Below, in pieces: positions 1 to 12,440 of a stretch of 64,000 nucleotides of DNA. Below the pieces are notes generated by a model, which was not told where the DNA came from, searched no databases, and saw only the letters and a program-made list of their open reading frames with translations. The translations under genes and the position numbers were made by a program. This DNA comes from Thamnaconus septentrionalis (Eukaryota > Chordata > Actinopteri > Tetraodontiformes > Monacanthidae). The stretch spans positions 8,541,001-8,605,000 of the forward strand of contig CM020507.1 in the NCBI GenBank assembly GCA_009823395.1, in the 5' to 3' direction. Position 1 is the first letter of the stretch. Each line of letters begins with the position of its first letter.

Positions 1-758
1 TCATTGACCCCTTTACACAGTCAGCCCCTGGGAATGACACAGAGACTCCTCCAGCCAAGGTTAAAACAATATGTCTGGTTAGCTTCCGACCAATGTGCCC
101 AAACAGCACGACGTTTCAAACGCTCCTGCTGCATGAAAGAAGGTTCGAGAACATCACAACCTTTGCGTTTGTTTTTTTTCTTTTTCTTTCTTTTTCCCAG
201 AACAGAGACTGGGCAGTGATTCTAAAGAACTTCATGGACACAGTCATTAAAAAATATAAAAACAAAACAACATCTCAAAATAGTCATGCGTTTGTTATAA
301 AAGAAAAATGATAATTATAATAATGATGGTAAAAAAAAAAAAAAAGAAAAGAAAAGAAGCTGTTGGCTGCCAAATCACTTACATCTGCCAGTACAAAAAG
401 TACTCAAAAGTACTTTAATGTACTACTCTCTCTTGTGTGGTGAACTAATGTCAGTGAAGAGTAGTGTTGTCCCAAGTGGTGCACTATCTGGAAGTGAACC
501 TAAAAACTAAAATAAAGCAAAAATCAACATTTTAAAATTGAAAACTTATGACATTTTATCGCACATAATCCAAACACAACATCTGACTGTCTTATTAAAA
601 CACATCCTTGTGGCAAAGTGCACAATATTCAGCTGGTAACCGGGAACATTAGCTGACGTGCGAATGCTTTTTACACCACTTCAGTCTAACTAACATGGTC
701 ATTGATGGACTGTTTAGTCCAGAAGTATGGGGCGCACACAGTGTGTTTGGGGCACACT

Positions 759-999
759 AGCTGCGTTTTCATTAGTTTTTCGCAAAATCCGCTGACATGG
801 AAATGCGGATAAAAAAAAGTTTCCATGACACTTTTTTGATATACCTCTATATCAATATGTCTAAAAAAACACTTCACGAGAGTGTCAAAACCTTTTAGTG
901 ATATCTGAGAGGTTTTCAAATTTTAGGTGTTTCCATTACCAGTTTTTTTTATTGCGATATTTAGCTTTTGCGCAATTCTAGGAGTAATGGAAACGCAGC
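759..999 (-). mobile_element. small non-autonomous DNA transposon, copy 1 (internally deleted)
   Basis: The left end reads AGCTGCGTTTTCATTAG and the right end TAATGGAAACGCAGC, so the termini are inverted repeats. The interior matches the copies at 27295, 40687 and 60977: a TTTTTCGCAAAAT segment next to the left end, a TTTCCATGACACTTTT block, a GATATACCTCTAT block, and a GTGTTTCCATTACCAGTTTTTT block near the right end. Relative to copy 2 the central part carrying the Myb-like reading frame is missing, and CGCAAAAT joins directly to CCGCTGACATGG. Orientation is minus relative to the reading frame in the longer copies. No transposase is encoded, and no target-site duplication could be assigned. 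Confidence 0.75.
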
Positions 1000-2589
1000 C
1001 GTTGATAGAGTTTACGTATTAGCCACTTCATTTCTCAGCTGTTCTTGCTAGAATGACACCTCATGTCACTTCAGACATTCATTTCTTTTTGGTTTAAGCT
1101 GTGGAGTTCCAGATTGCTTGGCTTGCCCTCTTCTGTGTCTGCTTTATTCTGCTATTCTTAGCTGCGTAGAAGTTACCATGTAGCTGCTAGGTGACTTTTT
1201 TCTAGTATATGTATAACGGGATCGTTTGTCATGGAAGACTGTTCTAAAATACATAGCCTACGCAACCTTCTGCTCCTTCATAGCCTTTGGTGTGGTATGT
1301 CACAGGGGCTGTGTGAACACAGTGGAACCAATGGGTGTTAGGGTCAGAACGGAGGCACCAGTGGCATTCTGTAAGAGCCAACAGTGTGTAAACTGCTGGT
1401 CTGTGTGGTTTGAAGAGGTTGTGGCCAGTTGCTTCTGTTGTGGAAAGTGCTCCTGATAGGCCACTTAGTGCATGGCTGTGATCCCCTTGTGTAATTTTTG
1501 TAAATAGGCTTATTTGCTGCCCGGTGTTTGCTTCAAAAAGTCCACATTGCCTGATTTGTGTGATACGACTTGAAAACAAAGACTAATTCCAATTTCTTTG
1601 AATGCCTTATAACTTTTATGATGCATCAAATGATAATTTTCAATTGCAATACGGATTTCATACTCGGTTGCACAACATATGGTTGCATGTTATGTTGGTT
1701 AGTCGTCGTTGATTTGATGAGTAGAGCCACAGACTGGAAACACACCACAGGTCTTTACAATTTCACAATCTACAAGTTCAAAAAGAAGTTAGGAAGAAGC
1801 AGATGTAACTGGATGTAACCCAATAAACGTTCCTTAAGAGGATTATTTTTTTTTTAGAGTCAAACAAATATTCTGAAAACGGCATAACACATTTTGATCA
1901 TGATCATATTTGAATTTCCACAAAGGGAAGAGAACACATTCTGTCATGTTGTCACCGCACAGTAACTGTCACCTCCTTAGAATCCAGCTGGATTTGATGC
2001 GCGCTGACTAATTTCCTTTTACGCTGCCGGAACGTCCTGACGCTCCCTTAATGCCTAACAGCACTCAAGGGTCGGGATTCTTCTCTTCCTGGAAATGTCC
2101 CTCTGATGTCTTCTTGTCACTGATTGCGGTTCACTCCAGTTAATGGCTTTTCCATTTTGTTGGTCTAAAAAAGCCCCTGGAGTCCTATCACCCACTCCTA
2201 TTGATGGGTCTGCAGAATGTAAAACTGGGATTTTGGTTTTATTTTTATTTTTTTTCCTCGCAGTTCATCGTTGGTGTCCAGGAGTTTTTTTTTTTGTTTC
2301 ACAGTCAGTTGTTGAAAAGATTTATTTAAATGCTTGAATCTACGTCATGGGCTACGTTGTGTGAATGGTGCGTCAAACCGAAACCTCACACATGATGCGA
2401 GACGATGCAGAAACCAAATCTAAAGAGTTTCCATATTGCGTGGTGATCCGTTTGCGTTGGAAAGGGCCTTTTCTCCAACATGCTCCCCTGCTCATCAACC
2501 TAATTCTCAGCTTCAACACAATGCATGAAAACAGATTTATTGTGCAGTTGGTCCCCATCAGGGTTTTTTTCCCCTCAATGGGGCCTAGG

Positions 2590-2590
<1 letters not shown>

Positions 2591-2632
<42 letters not shown>
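2591..2632. repeat. (GCTG/TGGC)n tetranucleotide microsatellite
   Basis: About ten uninterrupted copies of a GGCT unit, followed by a short G-rich flank. This is low-complexity intronic DNA. The reading frames across it are artefacts of the repeat. Confidence 0.95.
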
Positions 2633-3390
2633 GGGGAGGCTTCTTTCACTTGCGATCACAATGTCCTTAAGTTTGAAACTTTCCCACACTTTCTAACGGG
2701 GGCCCTAACATTTGTTTATATCAAAAATTTAGTTGGTTGTCGACGGGTCGATGCTGTATGAAAACGTGCCATAACTGATGTAAGTGGGACAAGCCCCCCG
2801 TACTTCCCCCCCAACCCACCCACCCACCCATCCTTTTTATGTCTATGAGATGGGGCGCCCCCCCCACCCCCCTTGGTCCTTGCACACTGGTTCCAGGCCC
2901 TTCAAAAGGAGGCCCCTCAAGCTTTGATCCTCTACATGGGTGCAGAAAAACATTTTTTTGCCCTACACTGTGCCCAGGAAACCAAAGTTTTTATGTTTTA
3001 TTTGTGCCGCCACAGTATACTTATGTAGCCAAGCTAATAATCCTGCCCAATTACTAGATTAATTTACCCAACAGAACCCCTCACACAGCGTGAGTGGCTT
3101 ACCCACGGCTCAAATGCCTGATGAAGCGAAGGTGCCGTTTCATTGAAAATCGTTTGTGTCTCGACGTCTTTGGCGCCATAACTTTATTTTGCAAAAACAG
3201 AAAACAGCCCAGTGGGAGGGCCCCTTAATGCCGTCCCTCCCATTCTCTGCCTAATGTACTTTTCCAGTAAATGTCACCAAGCACACAGAAGCTCCAAGGT
3301 AGGCTCCAGACAGATAAATGTGTCGGGGAGGGGGTCTTCTCACCATGTCGGGCAGACCTGCCGCCCAGATTATGTTTCTCATATCAGCCG

Positions 3391-3593
3391 TTCTTCTTCT
3401 TCTTCTTCTTCTTCTTCTTCTTCTTCTTCTTCTTCTTCTTCTTCTTCTTCTTCTTCTTCTTCTTCTTCTTCTTCTTCTTCTTCTTCTTCTTCTTCTTCTT
3501 CTTCTTCTTCTTCTTCTTCTTCTTCTTCTTCTTCTTCTTCTTCTTCTTCTTCTTCTTCTTCTTCTTCTTCTTCTTCTTCTTCTTCTTCTTCTT
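3391..3593. repeat. long uninterrupted (TTC)n / (GAA)n microsatellite
   Basis: 203 bases of perfect TTC repeat, about 67 triplets, with no interruption that I can see. It gives poly-Ser, poly-Phe and poly-Leu frames on one strand and poly-Glu on the other, none of them a gene. The polypurine-polypyrimidine mirror symmetry is the type that can form triplex (H-) DNA. It lies inside the intron before the ARL15 P-loop exon. Confidence 0.97.
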
Positions 3594-4669
3594 GAGTTCG
3601 CACTCTTAAAGGGACTTCATATTCTGAGATTCTTCTCCTTATTTGTCTCCCTTTCAGGCTGTTCAAATGTATTTTGTTTTCCACAGTGGAGGACGGCCGG
3701 TGTGGACTATTTTATTTAGTTGAATCTAATCTGTAAATTGCAGCGAAACACCGTTCAGAGATTGTTTATGTTGCAGCCCAGTTCTGGCCCCCTCGAAATG
3801 GGACAAACGTAAAAACCTGTGCACTGACTGAACCCAGCAAAGCTTTTGGACCCATCCCAAGTTTTCCTTAGGTGAACTCTTGTCCCCAGAGCACAGCGAT
3901 TACCATTCATAGGCTCCACTTGGCCAGTCTGCCAAGTCAGACATAATCAGAATGATCTGATTATTGCAAGTACTTATAGTTTATGCTTTTGTCTCATTGT
4001 AGTCTCGCTGTAGTGTTTTCTGTCCTTTGCAGTAATTAAGCAGATTCCGCCCAAGGAAATGCAAGTTTTACCCTTCAAAACTCCAAAAGAATTGTACTAA
4101 GTCTATCCGGCGGCAAGTCACTTTAGTATGCAGAGCAGAAATATAAACAAAATGTTCAGGCTGTAATGTTATCAGACTTTCATTACGTAAAGATAATGGC
4201 TTCATTAACTGACGCTGATTTTTATGATCATTTTATCTGCATCGTCTCGGCTGCAGCTGCTTGCCACATAAACAGCGGTGGTTTCCTGTGCTTCTTCCTC
4301 TGCCCCTTGTTTATCTGCGCTACATGCAGACCATCCAGCCGCACTCATATCTTGTGTTTTTTTGCGTGAAATCTAAACGCATATATTTGGCACGCGGAGC
4401 TATAAAACTTTGGCCCGGTGATTCCACCGGACAGTTTTCGTCATGCTCTGTTTTTGTGTGTTTCTTTGCTGCTTTTTTTTTTTATTGCGCAGGAATTTAG
4501 AACCTGATGATATTACGGGCCACCTGTTGTTCAAGGGTACAAAGAAATGTATCGTCTGTCTCTTCTTTAATGGAATAAACTCAAGTTATTACCCAGGCAT
4601 ATGGAGATCAAAGCCCTTTCAGTGGCTTTAGAGACGCTGCACTGCATAAAAAGTGCATTTATTTGCGCT

Positions 4670-4737
4670 TGTGTGTGTGTGTGTGTGTGTGTGTGTGGTT
4701 GCGTGCATGTGCGTGCGCGCGCGCGTGTGTGTGTGTG
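4670..4737. repeat. (TG)n microsatellite with CG interruptions
   Basis: Alternating TG with a central GTGCGCGCGCGCG stretch, which is alternating purine-pyrimidine sequence. Confidence 0.95.
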
Positions 4738-4953
4738 AACCGCAGCAGCGGGTACTTACTGCCACATCCAGATGGTGCTGGAAACAAACAGGGCTACGCT
4801 GTAGGACCCCTCAATAGGAGCGTCTAGACTGGTCCCTGACCAGACAGATACAGCCTCCCATCAAATTAGCGTTTGTCAGATTTATGGTAATGGTCCGCAG
4901 CAGTCTTCCTGTCACTGACATTAAGATTTACAGCAGTGACACCCATCCCCCTG

Positions 4954-4954
<1 letters not shown>

Positions 4955-4990
<36 letters not shown>
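4955..4990. repeat. (CA)18 microsatellite
   Basis: Perfect CA dinucleotide run in intronic sequence, followed about 50 bases later by a C-rich tract at 5041-5094. Confidence 0.95.
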
Positions 4991-4992
<2 letters not shown>

Positions 4993-6087
4993 TACGCTAT
5001 CCTCATGTAGACCCTTTATCTGGACTGCTCCTACAAATGTAGCCCCCCCAACCCAACCCAACCCCACCCGACCCCACTACACCCCCCCCCCCCCTCTGCT
5101 CACTGCTACGACCGCCGCCGAGCCCCTGTCTGGCCCTGCGCGCAACTCGCTATGAAAGGTGGTGGAGGTGGCCGTGTGCGTCCGTCCAGGCGTTGGAGTG
5201 AAAAGGCCGAGGCCGCGTGCCCACCCCCCCAACCCCATCTCAACCCCCCCCACCACCCCACCACCTCCCATCCCCCTTGTCGGCCTCTTTAAAAGCGTCG
5301 CAGCCCCCGGTTGCGTAGAACAGAGACCCGTTTGGTGGTGGCGAAACCACCCAGACCCCCTTTTTATTTGCCTCCCCCAACAATGGGTCATGTCAGGGTT
5401 TCCTGTTAATCCCCTGTGATGAAGCCCGAGTGTTTTTTTGGGTGAAGGGTTGTGGAGGAGGGTGAGGCGGCGAGGTGTCGGAGTGTCTGTGGGGGGTTTG
5501 TTGGTGGGGATTCGGCGCAGAGATACTGAGTGAAACGTAAGTTTCATCTCGTTAGTGTTTCAGACGCGGCGTGGCTCGACGGCTGGACAAAAAGAGTTCC
5601 CTGCGTGTGCGTCGGCGTCATCACTCCCTTATCGTGTTAGAGTTTCTGTCGTTTCTGTCGGTAACCCGATCCGAGCGGCAGCAGGCACCAGTGGGAAAGT
5701 CGCCTTGACGGATATCCCGTCCGTCCTCGGCTCAAATGTTGCTGCTCTTCAAGGCTGCTCTTCTGCCTTTGATCAGGGCCAAAAAGGACCAGGGGAGTTT
5801 CTCCTCAGTGCCATTCACTTAAAATAGAGTCATTACATGTCTTAGCTACATATAAAAAAAATGTATCCTGAGTTGGATAAAACTTCACTTTCTCTAACAG
5901 CAGATGGCGTTTGGGTGCCTTTGCGCCTGTTTGTTCACTTTGATGTTCCCTCTACTATCCAATGCTGAAACCTTGTTAGTTTAAGTCTGTGTGTTTCAGT
6001 CAGTCAGTGCGTGACCGCCATGCATTGCCAGTGCTCTACAGAATGTCTCAGCAGACAGCTGGGGGGCGCTCTAACTTCACCTCATGG

Positions 6088-6088
<1 letters not shown>

Positions 6089-6134
<46 letters not shown>
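6089..6134. repeat. (TG)23 microsatellite
   Basis: Perfect TG run. A short (CAGA)n tract follows at 6204-6226. Confidence 0.95.
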
Positions 6135-6135
<1 letters not shown>

Positions 6136-7148
6136 ATTCAAGCATGCCTCCTTGTCCAACACCTGAACGTCAGGGCAGCAGCGTCGGGGTTGAAAACAGG
6201 GGCCAGACAGACAGACAGACAGACAGCGGTGGGATGAATAGACGGCGGGGGCACAGGGTGAAAGTGAGACGCAGCCGCCTCAAAAATAAAGGGATATTCC
6301 TGCAGAACGGTGACGTCAACGTGAATGCCAGCCTTGCTAGCAGGGTGTCCCCGCGCACGCTGAGGCCCGTGCGGGCGTGGCGGCCTCTCGGGTTGTTTTG
6401 TCAACTTTGGGTGAGACGCGGACATGGTCTATTTCACCAGACAGGGATGTGTTGAGCTGCTGCACACAGGCTCACTAACTCTGTGTTTTTCAACCTTTTT
6501 TGAGCCATTTTTTTTACATCGAAGAAATCGACCACCAAACCAACCAAAAATATAATGAAAGGACACATTTTAGCCTAATAATGACAATATAGTCTCTTAA
6601 TTTATTTATACCCACTCAGTGTGAAACTTGGGCAGAAAATCTTGCGTTTCATCGCCCGTGCCTGCGGTTGAAAGTGTGTCGTGGCGCTCGCCTGCCAAAT
6701 TCATATTTTGCTTATTGTTTTGTTTTCATCAATTAGGCATTTAAGAGCCCAGCGAAACGCGCAAGTGGCGACATGCACAGAGCCTCCGGTATCGTCTCAC
6801 CTGAGTCCCCTTCTTCTCCACCCCTTTGGGAGGGAGAGTAAAGTGCCTTGCCAGCTCAGGGGGTTGAGGAGCGGCAGCGGCAGTGGTTCAACGCTGGCAG
6901 AGGAGTGTCTGTCAAAACATGGGGAGGACTTGTGCAACCGAGCAGACGTCTCGGTCGATGAGAGCCGTTAAGTCTTGAAACAGGAGCAGGGGGGACAGAG
7001 GAGGGTGGGCGGCCTGGCGGAGGGGTGTTCTGCGCCCGGCGAGGTCGAGTCCACCGCACACCGTTGTGTGTGTGTCTCTCTCGTCCCTTTAACCAGATTG
7101 GCATCCGACGTACCCCTCGACCCTTAAGTCCCATCCCCTTCCCACCAC

Positions 7149-7310
7149 AGGTGGCAAAAATTTCCACATTCTGTACTTGCATAAAAGTATGGCTACTTGT
7201 GTAAAAAGAAAATACTCAAACAGTAAAAGAACTGATCCAACTCCTTTGTTCAAGTAAAAGTAAGAAAGTAAAGGTTCTAAAATGTACATAAGTAATAAGT
7301 AATAATTATA
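7149..7310. repeat. dispersed teleost-type repeat fragment (TAAAAGTA-rich)
   Basis: The segment contains CTTGTGTAAAAAGAAAATAC, AAACAGTAAAAGAAC, CAAGTAAAAGTAAG and ACATAAGTAATAAGTAATAA. This resembles the common fish repeat built around runs of AAGTAAAAGTAC. The match is from memory of the family's style and was not aligned. Confidence 0.35.
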
Positions 7311-7340
7311 TACAGAGTGTCCCAAAAAGATTTAACATAA
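7311..7340. mobile_element. possible mariner-like terminus
   Basis: TACAGAGTGTCCCAAAAAG resembles the ends of mariner-type elements, which begin near CAGGGTGTCCCAAAAG after a TA target. No second end was found in the following sequence, which runs into a CA microsatellite at 7443, so this would be a solo or truncated end. Confidence 0.3.
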
Positions 7341-7441
7341 TTTCACAGGCCAATCATTTTGGCAATTCTTGTTGAAATAACCTCAAATTTTCACAGAATG
7401 TATAGAAACAGATCAAGACAGAGCCTGAGTTAATGACTGTT

Positions 7442-7442
<1 letters not shown>

Positions 7443-7481
<39 letters not shown>
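7443..7481. repeat. (AC)n microsatellite
   Basis: Perfect AC dinucleotide run. Frames through it on the minus strand are poly-Val/Cys artefacts. Confidence 0.95.
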
Positions 7482-7483
<2 letters not shown>

Positions 7484-8699
7484 TACTGAGCCACACTGTC
7501 CCACCCTCTTGGCCCCCCACCACATTCAACTTTAAAGCAGTAAACGGCAACAAGAAGGAGGGAGAAGGTGAATGGGGATGGATGGACGGATGAATGAATG
7601 AACCCCCCCCACTCCCTCTTCTTCGTACCCCCCGAGCGCTCACTCCAGGGTTGTGCAGCCCCGTTTTTATGACCGTGGCCAGTGTGTATTACACACGTAT
7701 CTGTTAGCGCCCGATCCTCCGCTGGGATGCCCATATAAAGGACTGTCATTTCCAAAGGTCACGAGTGAGCCATGCACACAAGTGTTGTCCCGACGCTCGG
7801 TCTAGAAAAATAAAAACAGCCCGCCTGCCCGCCTGCCTGCCCGCCGCTCAGCGCTGTGTGTGTGGCTGGTACGACTGCAGTGACGACCGGTTTAAAATGA
7901 GCTGTTCTTACGCTCATCATCACCATTACGAGGTTTGAGCAGAATTGTGTGCCCCGTGTCGGGCGAAAGCACGAGACACTCACCTCCACTGCTGCCCAAT
8001 GTCCCTGCTAATCAGTATTAGCGATGCGGGCGAGGTAGGAAGTTGTTGTCAGTTGCACGCCTTTTTGATCCCGAAGATACTAAACGTGCTTCAAATGAAT
8101 GCACATTTTCCTTTGTGTTTACTAGCGCATTTGACAGCAAAATTAAAAATAATAGTAAATAAAAAATTACATCCAGGCGTGATGGCAACAAAGACTGTGG
8201 AGTTGGGGTTGTGTCAGGGCATCCCAGAAAAAGCATCAGTTGTAGCCGCACATCTGCTCAGACATTTTAGCACTATGCAGCTCTGTGGTGTCTCAACAGT
8301 AGCCAGAGAGCATGAGAGTGAAATTTGAACTTGTTCTGGCGTAATGGTGATGGCTAACCTCTAACCTACATTTATTACCCCTGAAAATACAGTTGGGCTT
8401 TTCTAAAATGAGCACAGCTTCTGTTCCGTCCCAGTTGCAACACGTCCAATTTAAAATAGCAAGGGGGAAATTACTAATTGGTGTAGAAGTCAGAAAGAAA
8501 TGGCATACATTGTAAATTTTACTGGTATTATTACTGCCAAGAACATAACAGACAACAAGGGTTGGAAAAAGAATCTGGTGGTGATTTTCGTTGTTTCTAA
8601 TAAATAAATGCTGTTGCTGACACTATTGGGCCCCTCAAGATCCACAGTCTTGGTGTTGGAGTTGTTTACTGGCACATGTAGTGGCTCTGAATTATTAGC

Positions 8700-8950
8700 A
8701 CTTTTATTTAATTTATTTATTTTTTAATTGTGATTGATTGCAGAATCTTCATAGTTAACTGTGATTAATCTCGGTTTGAATTGCATGTGTAAAATGTAAA
8801 ATTTCTCACCAGAAGCCAGAGAGGCTGACTACGGATTAGTAAAAGGGACAAAAAAACGTACGTTTTAAATGCGATTAAAAATAATTTTACGCTTTATGGA
8901 TTGCATTTAACTAATCGCAATTAATGCTTTAATGCTAGTATTTTCTTAAA
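8700..8950. repeat. degenerate GATTAAT-type interspersed repeat
   Basis: The 5' part has GTGATTGATTGCAGAATC and AACTGTGATTAATC. The 3' part has AAATGCGATTAAAAATAA and AACTAATCGCAATTAATGC. Repeated CGATTAAT-like words in both orientations are typical of a dispersed vertebrate DNA-transposon repeat. The family was not identified. Confidence 0.35.
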
Positions 8951-11151
8951 GATTATTTCCGTATCCACAATTCTCAGCAGCAATGCCGTCATGTGTTGGC
9001 TCGTCCTTTAGGGAGGCGCACTCAAAACACATCCGACCCAATCTGATCCAGTGCACCAGGTCTCATCCAGGGTTTTATTTTGCAGGAGAGAGTGGTTCTC
9101 AAAGGCTTGTTCAGCCTCCGTCGGGCCTATGTTGTTTTCCGTGTGACACAGAGGATACGTGAGACTGTTTTCGCGACTCGCGTCACTTCCACTTTATGGG
9201 AAGGTGTCGTAAATCACTGGTGCCAACAGCGGCGGAACTGCGCACCGTGTTTTGAATTGGACTTCCAGTTTTAATCACAGCTGTTGGTCTGGATGCCTCA
9301 GAGCTTTTCGGCGGTAGTCATCACCCATCTGACCTCCTGGTGCCACTGACTCACACATCGCTGCGTTGCGTGGCTAGCATGAGAGGACTGTTAAACCCAG
9401 TGGAAGCGAAGAACTTTGCACACATTTGGCCTCTTTAACTCGACTTTGCTCAACAATCTTGCACTGTTACGTACGAACACACGCAGCCATACATTGTGTG
9501 AAGTATATTTTGGTACGAGTAAATAAACATCCCCCGCAGCTATTTGTCCTCTTCACCTCTTGCTTCCCCTGAAATATTAACATGGGTTTGTCGGGGAAGG
9601 AAAGAGGCGAGTCGATTGGTAACTGGTAAGCGCAATGTCACCTTTTACAGAAGCTGCTTGTAATTTCAGGATATGTTGACGGGGGTTCGAGGTGGCAGGG
9701 AAGTAGGAGAGCGAGAAAGAAAATAGAATGACCTCATCAATTTTTTACACTGGCCCCCCCCCTCTCTTCCCAACCATTGTTTCTGATCTTGTCATTTTTA
9801 TTTATTTTTTTCCCCCCACTTCTGAGGACGAGGAACATGTTTCCTGTCTGAGCAGACCGGCCGGGTTCACCGAGGAGTCGGGGGGGTCGGGTTGCTCTGC
9901 CGACGTCTGGTTCTGTTGAAGCAGATTCCCCGCATCTCCGTCACACAGCAGCCCTGTTTTGGCACGCCTCTAAAAGCTGACCTGGTGGTCACCGGCGTCC
10001 GGGGACCTGTAGAAAGGCCCAGGCGGGATTATTCTTGGATGTTCTACCTTTTTTCTTTTTTTCATCATCTCATTTGTATTGTTTTTTTTTTTTATCTGTC
10101 CCTCCCCAGTGAGGGTGCTGTCTGGAATGGAATGCCCAGACGCACCTGGTGAAATCGTGGATTGTTTCGTGTACACTTGTGCTGCCTGTGTTTTCCTTCC
10201 TGTCACTTTGTGATTGAGCAGAGTAGCAACGTCGTCCCCCGGCAAGAGCGTGAAGCATTCTTCAGTTGTTGTTCCTCCACCTGAAATGTGATATAGTAGG
10301 TGTGTGTCTGTGTGTGTGTGTGTGTGTGTGCGCGCACGCACGTGCTGTGCCGAGTCCAGACGGCTTCCTGTCCTGTTGACAGAAGCGATCCCCTTTATAC
10401 GTTTGATCTCTCTACATATGTTTTAATGTCCCATTCATGGTTCACACTGCATTTAGCCTCTTAATTTCTCACAGCAGGCCCCCGGGTGATTCATGGAGTG
10501 ACAGGTCTGGCTGTGGCAGCCGTAGGAGCCAAGTCAAACAAAAAAGCCACAAATATCCTGACACTGCAGAGAGTGCTACTGCTTCAACACATGCTTTTAA
10601 CATTTTCGAGGCCCTTGAACATATTTGTCTAAGGTCTCTAAAATGGAATGACTTTAGTGAGAAGGAGAGAAATACGATAATTCTAGTTTTGCTCAGCAGG
10701 ATGTGTTTTATTTTGGACGCCCCACATTCTACAAACTTCACCCAACCAATGTTTTCTAGCGGTAACACGTCTCCGTCCTGTCAGCGAAACTCTGCTTCTT
10801 TTTGCTTCCTCCACAGACGGGAAGTGTTTGCCAAACCGCACGGTTCTAGAAATGACCTGTTGGTGATGTCACAAAGGGGCGCTCCCGATTCCCATCCCTC
10901 TGAGACCACCGCATGGCTTGTTTCTGTCCCCTTCCAAACGTGCAGAAGGTCCAACAAAAGCACCAGTTGCTGCAGGATTCTAAAATGAGGAGTTTTTGAA
11001 GAGGTTGCGAACAGAGGGCTAAATACGCTGTTTTCTGGTCACATATAGACGGGACATCTAATAGAAACTAGCTGCAGTGCTTTGCCTCTTTTTCTTAGTG
11101 TTCATTCAGTTTCACATAGTTTTGACCATTGTGTGTTTGCTTTTGTTCCAG

Positions 11152-11296
11152 TGTTTCCGTGCGCTGTGCTGTAAAGGACCCCCGCCACCCAGACCAGAGT
11201 ATGACGTGGTGTGCATTGGCCTTACGGGCGCCGGGAAGACCAGCCTGCTGTCGCGGCTGTGCAACGAGGGCAGCGATGGCATCGTCCCCACAACAG
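11152..11296 (+). CDS. ARL15: ARL15 coding exon with the P-loop (probably coding exon 2)
   Basis: This exon encodes 48 residues plus the first base of a Gly codon. It starts CFRALCCKG and carries the G1/P-loop GLTGAGKT (about residues 39-46, counting 16 residues for the missing first exon). It ends in VPTT, the switch-I region holding the conserved Thr. A polypyrimidine-rich TTTTGTTCCAG acceptor precedes it and ACAACAG|GTATGT follows. ARL15 is an ARF-like GTPase; in mammals it is linked to the Golgi and endomembranes, binds CNNM magnesium transporters and affects TGF-beta/Smad signalling. Its N-terminal cysteines are believed to be palmitoylated, replacing the N-myristoyl Gly of ARFs, and the CFRALCC cluster seen here fits. 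The family call rests on near-identity to my recall of vertebrate ARL15. Teleosts can carry two ARL15 paralogues, and I cannot say which one this is. Confidence 0.95.
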
Positions 11297-12405
11297 GTAT
11301 GTGCCCATAGCCTTTATTTTATTATTTTTTTCAGATGATATTAGGGTCCGCAGTTAAAGGTCGCGCTAATGTACTTTTCATGAGTCTCTTTTTCTCTTTT
11401 TTTTCCTTTTGCGATTTTGTCCGCAGATGTTAAAATAATACTCCAGGTATTAGAGCTTTCCTAGAAGTGAAGGACTTCTTGAGCGTGTCCTTTTAATATC
11501 CCAGTGCTGGCGCCAGGTACGCTGTGCACTGCCTCCCCAGCCTCTATTTAGCTTTCTTTCTTCTCGTCAAGCCGGGGACCTGGTGTTAACTATGTCCAAA
11601 ACGGGAGGCTTCAGTTTTAGCACATCATTCACCCGCCCCGGTCAACCCATGTTCTGCTTTCCATATACGCACAGCCATCCCTCATGGACGCTGACGTTTC
11701 TTTCTTGCTCCTCTTGGCTTTGTAAGCACTCGCCTCTGAGCCGTTGCAGAGGTCCCATTTAGAATTCGTCATTGTGCACTTTCAACAATAGAAGCTAAAT
11801 ATAAAGCCAGTCCCAAATGTGCCGCCTGTGGCCGTCGATGTGTCTCCGGTGCGGCGGCGGGAATCGAGGGGGAGAACATCTGTCGCCCCCTCCCCCACCC
11901 CTCCACTCGTTCAGATGTGCTCGCTGGTCGCTAACCTTCGCCGAGAAGTCGGCGCCAACCTCTGCGGATTGGGATTCGGTTGTCAGCACCGTCTTAGTCT
12001 GCCAACATCTACAGAGAGAAGATCATGAAAAACAGTGAGGGGGGAAAAAAATCTCCTGTGTCTTCCCCCGCTCCTTGCTTCATGACTTAACTCCCTTGTA
12101 ATGTACTTAAAAACACATTGAGCAGTTAATCCAAATGTTTCAAATAACTATTATCACTCCAACACCCCTCTTTCTGTGTGAACACTCGAAGGGAAAGAAA
12201 AACAGATTTTTTTTTTCTCTTTCCTCTCTTGACATTATGGGACACAGTGTACGTCTTCATTCAGGGTTTTTAAGCATCTCAAACGGGACGCAACCACAGA
12301 AACAGAGCAACTTCAGACCTTAATTGAATTGTCCAGTTACATCAACATAAAACAAGACTGTTTTCCTTTTCAGATTTTCTTGTTTTCCTGTTGTGCTGTC
12401 CAGGA

Positions 12406-12440
<35 letters not shown>

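Larger units (their letters stand above)
1..11151 (+). other. ARL15: intron of ARL15 upstream of the P-loop exon (3' portion)
   Basis: No convincing coding exon was found here. All open frames are short and low in complexity, and none matches a family I recognise. Mammalian ARL15 has one short coding exon of about 16 residues before the exon at 11152. I looked for a matching start exon and did not find one, so this stretch is probably the end of a long first intron whose start lies outside the window. It contains microsatellites at 2591, 3391, 4670, 4955, 6089, 6204 and 7443, a C-rich tract at 5041-5094, one small inverted-repeat transposon at 759-999, and repeat-like segments at 7149-7340 and 8700-8950. 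A non-coding first exon or an enhancer inside it cannot be excluded. Confidence 0.7.

Noticed and set aside
3212..3719. Open frames of 100-133 codons on both strands across 3391-3593
   Set aside because: They are poly-Ser/Phe/Leu and poly-Glu translations of a TTC microsatellite.
5077..5547. 156-codon minus-strand frame in C/G-rich sequence
   Set aside because: Low-complexity Gly/Thr/Pro-rich translation of C-rich tracts with no domain.
10437..10988. 183-codon frame 170 bases upstream of the P-loop exon
   Set aside because: No recognisable domain, ordinary intronic composition, no matching ARL15 peptide, and no clear splice signals at its edges.
11077..11151. In-frame ATG at 11077 upstream of the P-loop exon as an alternative start
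   Set aside because: The intervening peptide is hydrophobic and intron-derived, and a good polypyrimidine tract and AG acceptor sit directly before TGTTTC at 11152.
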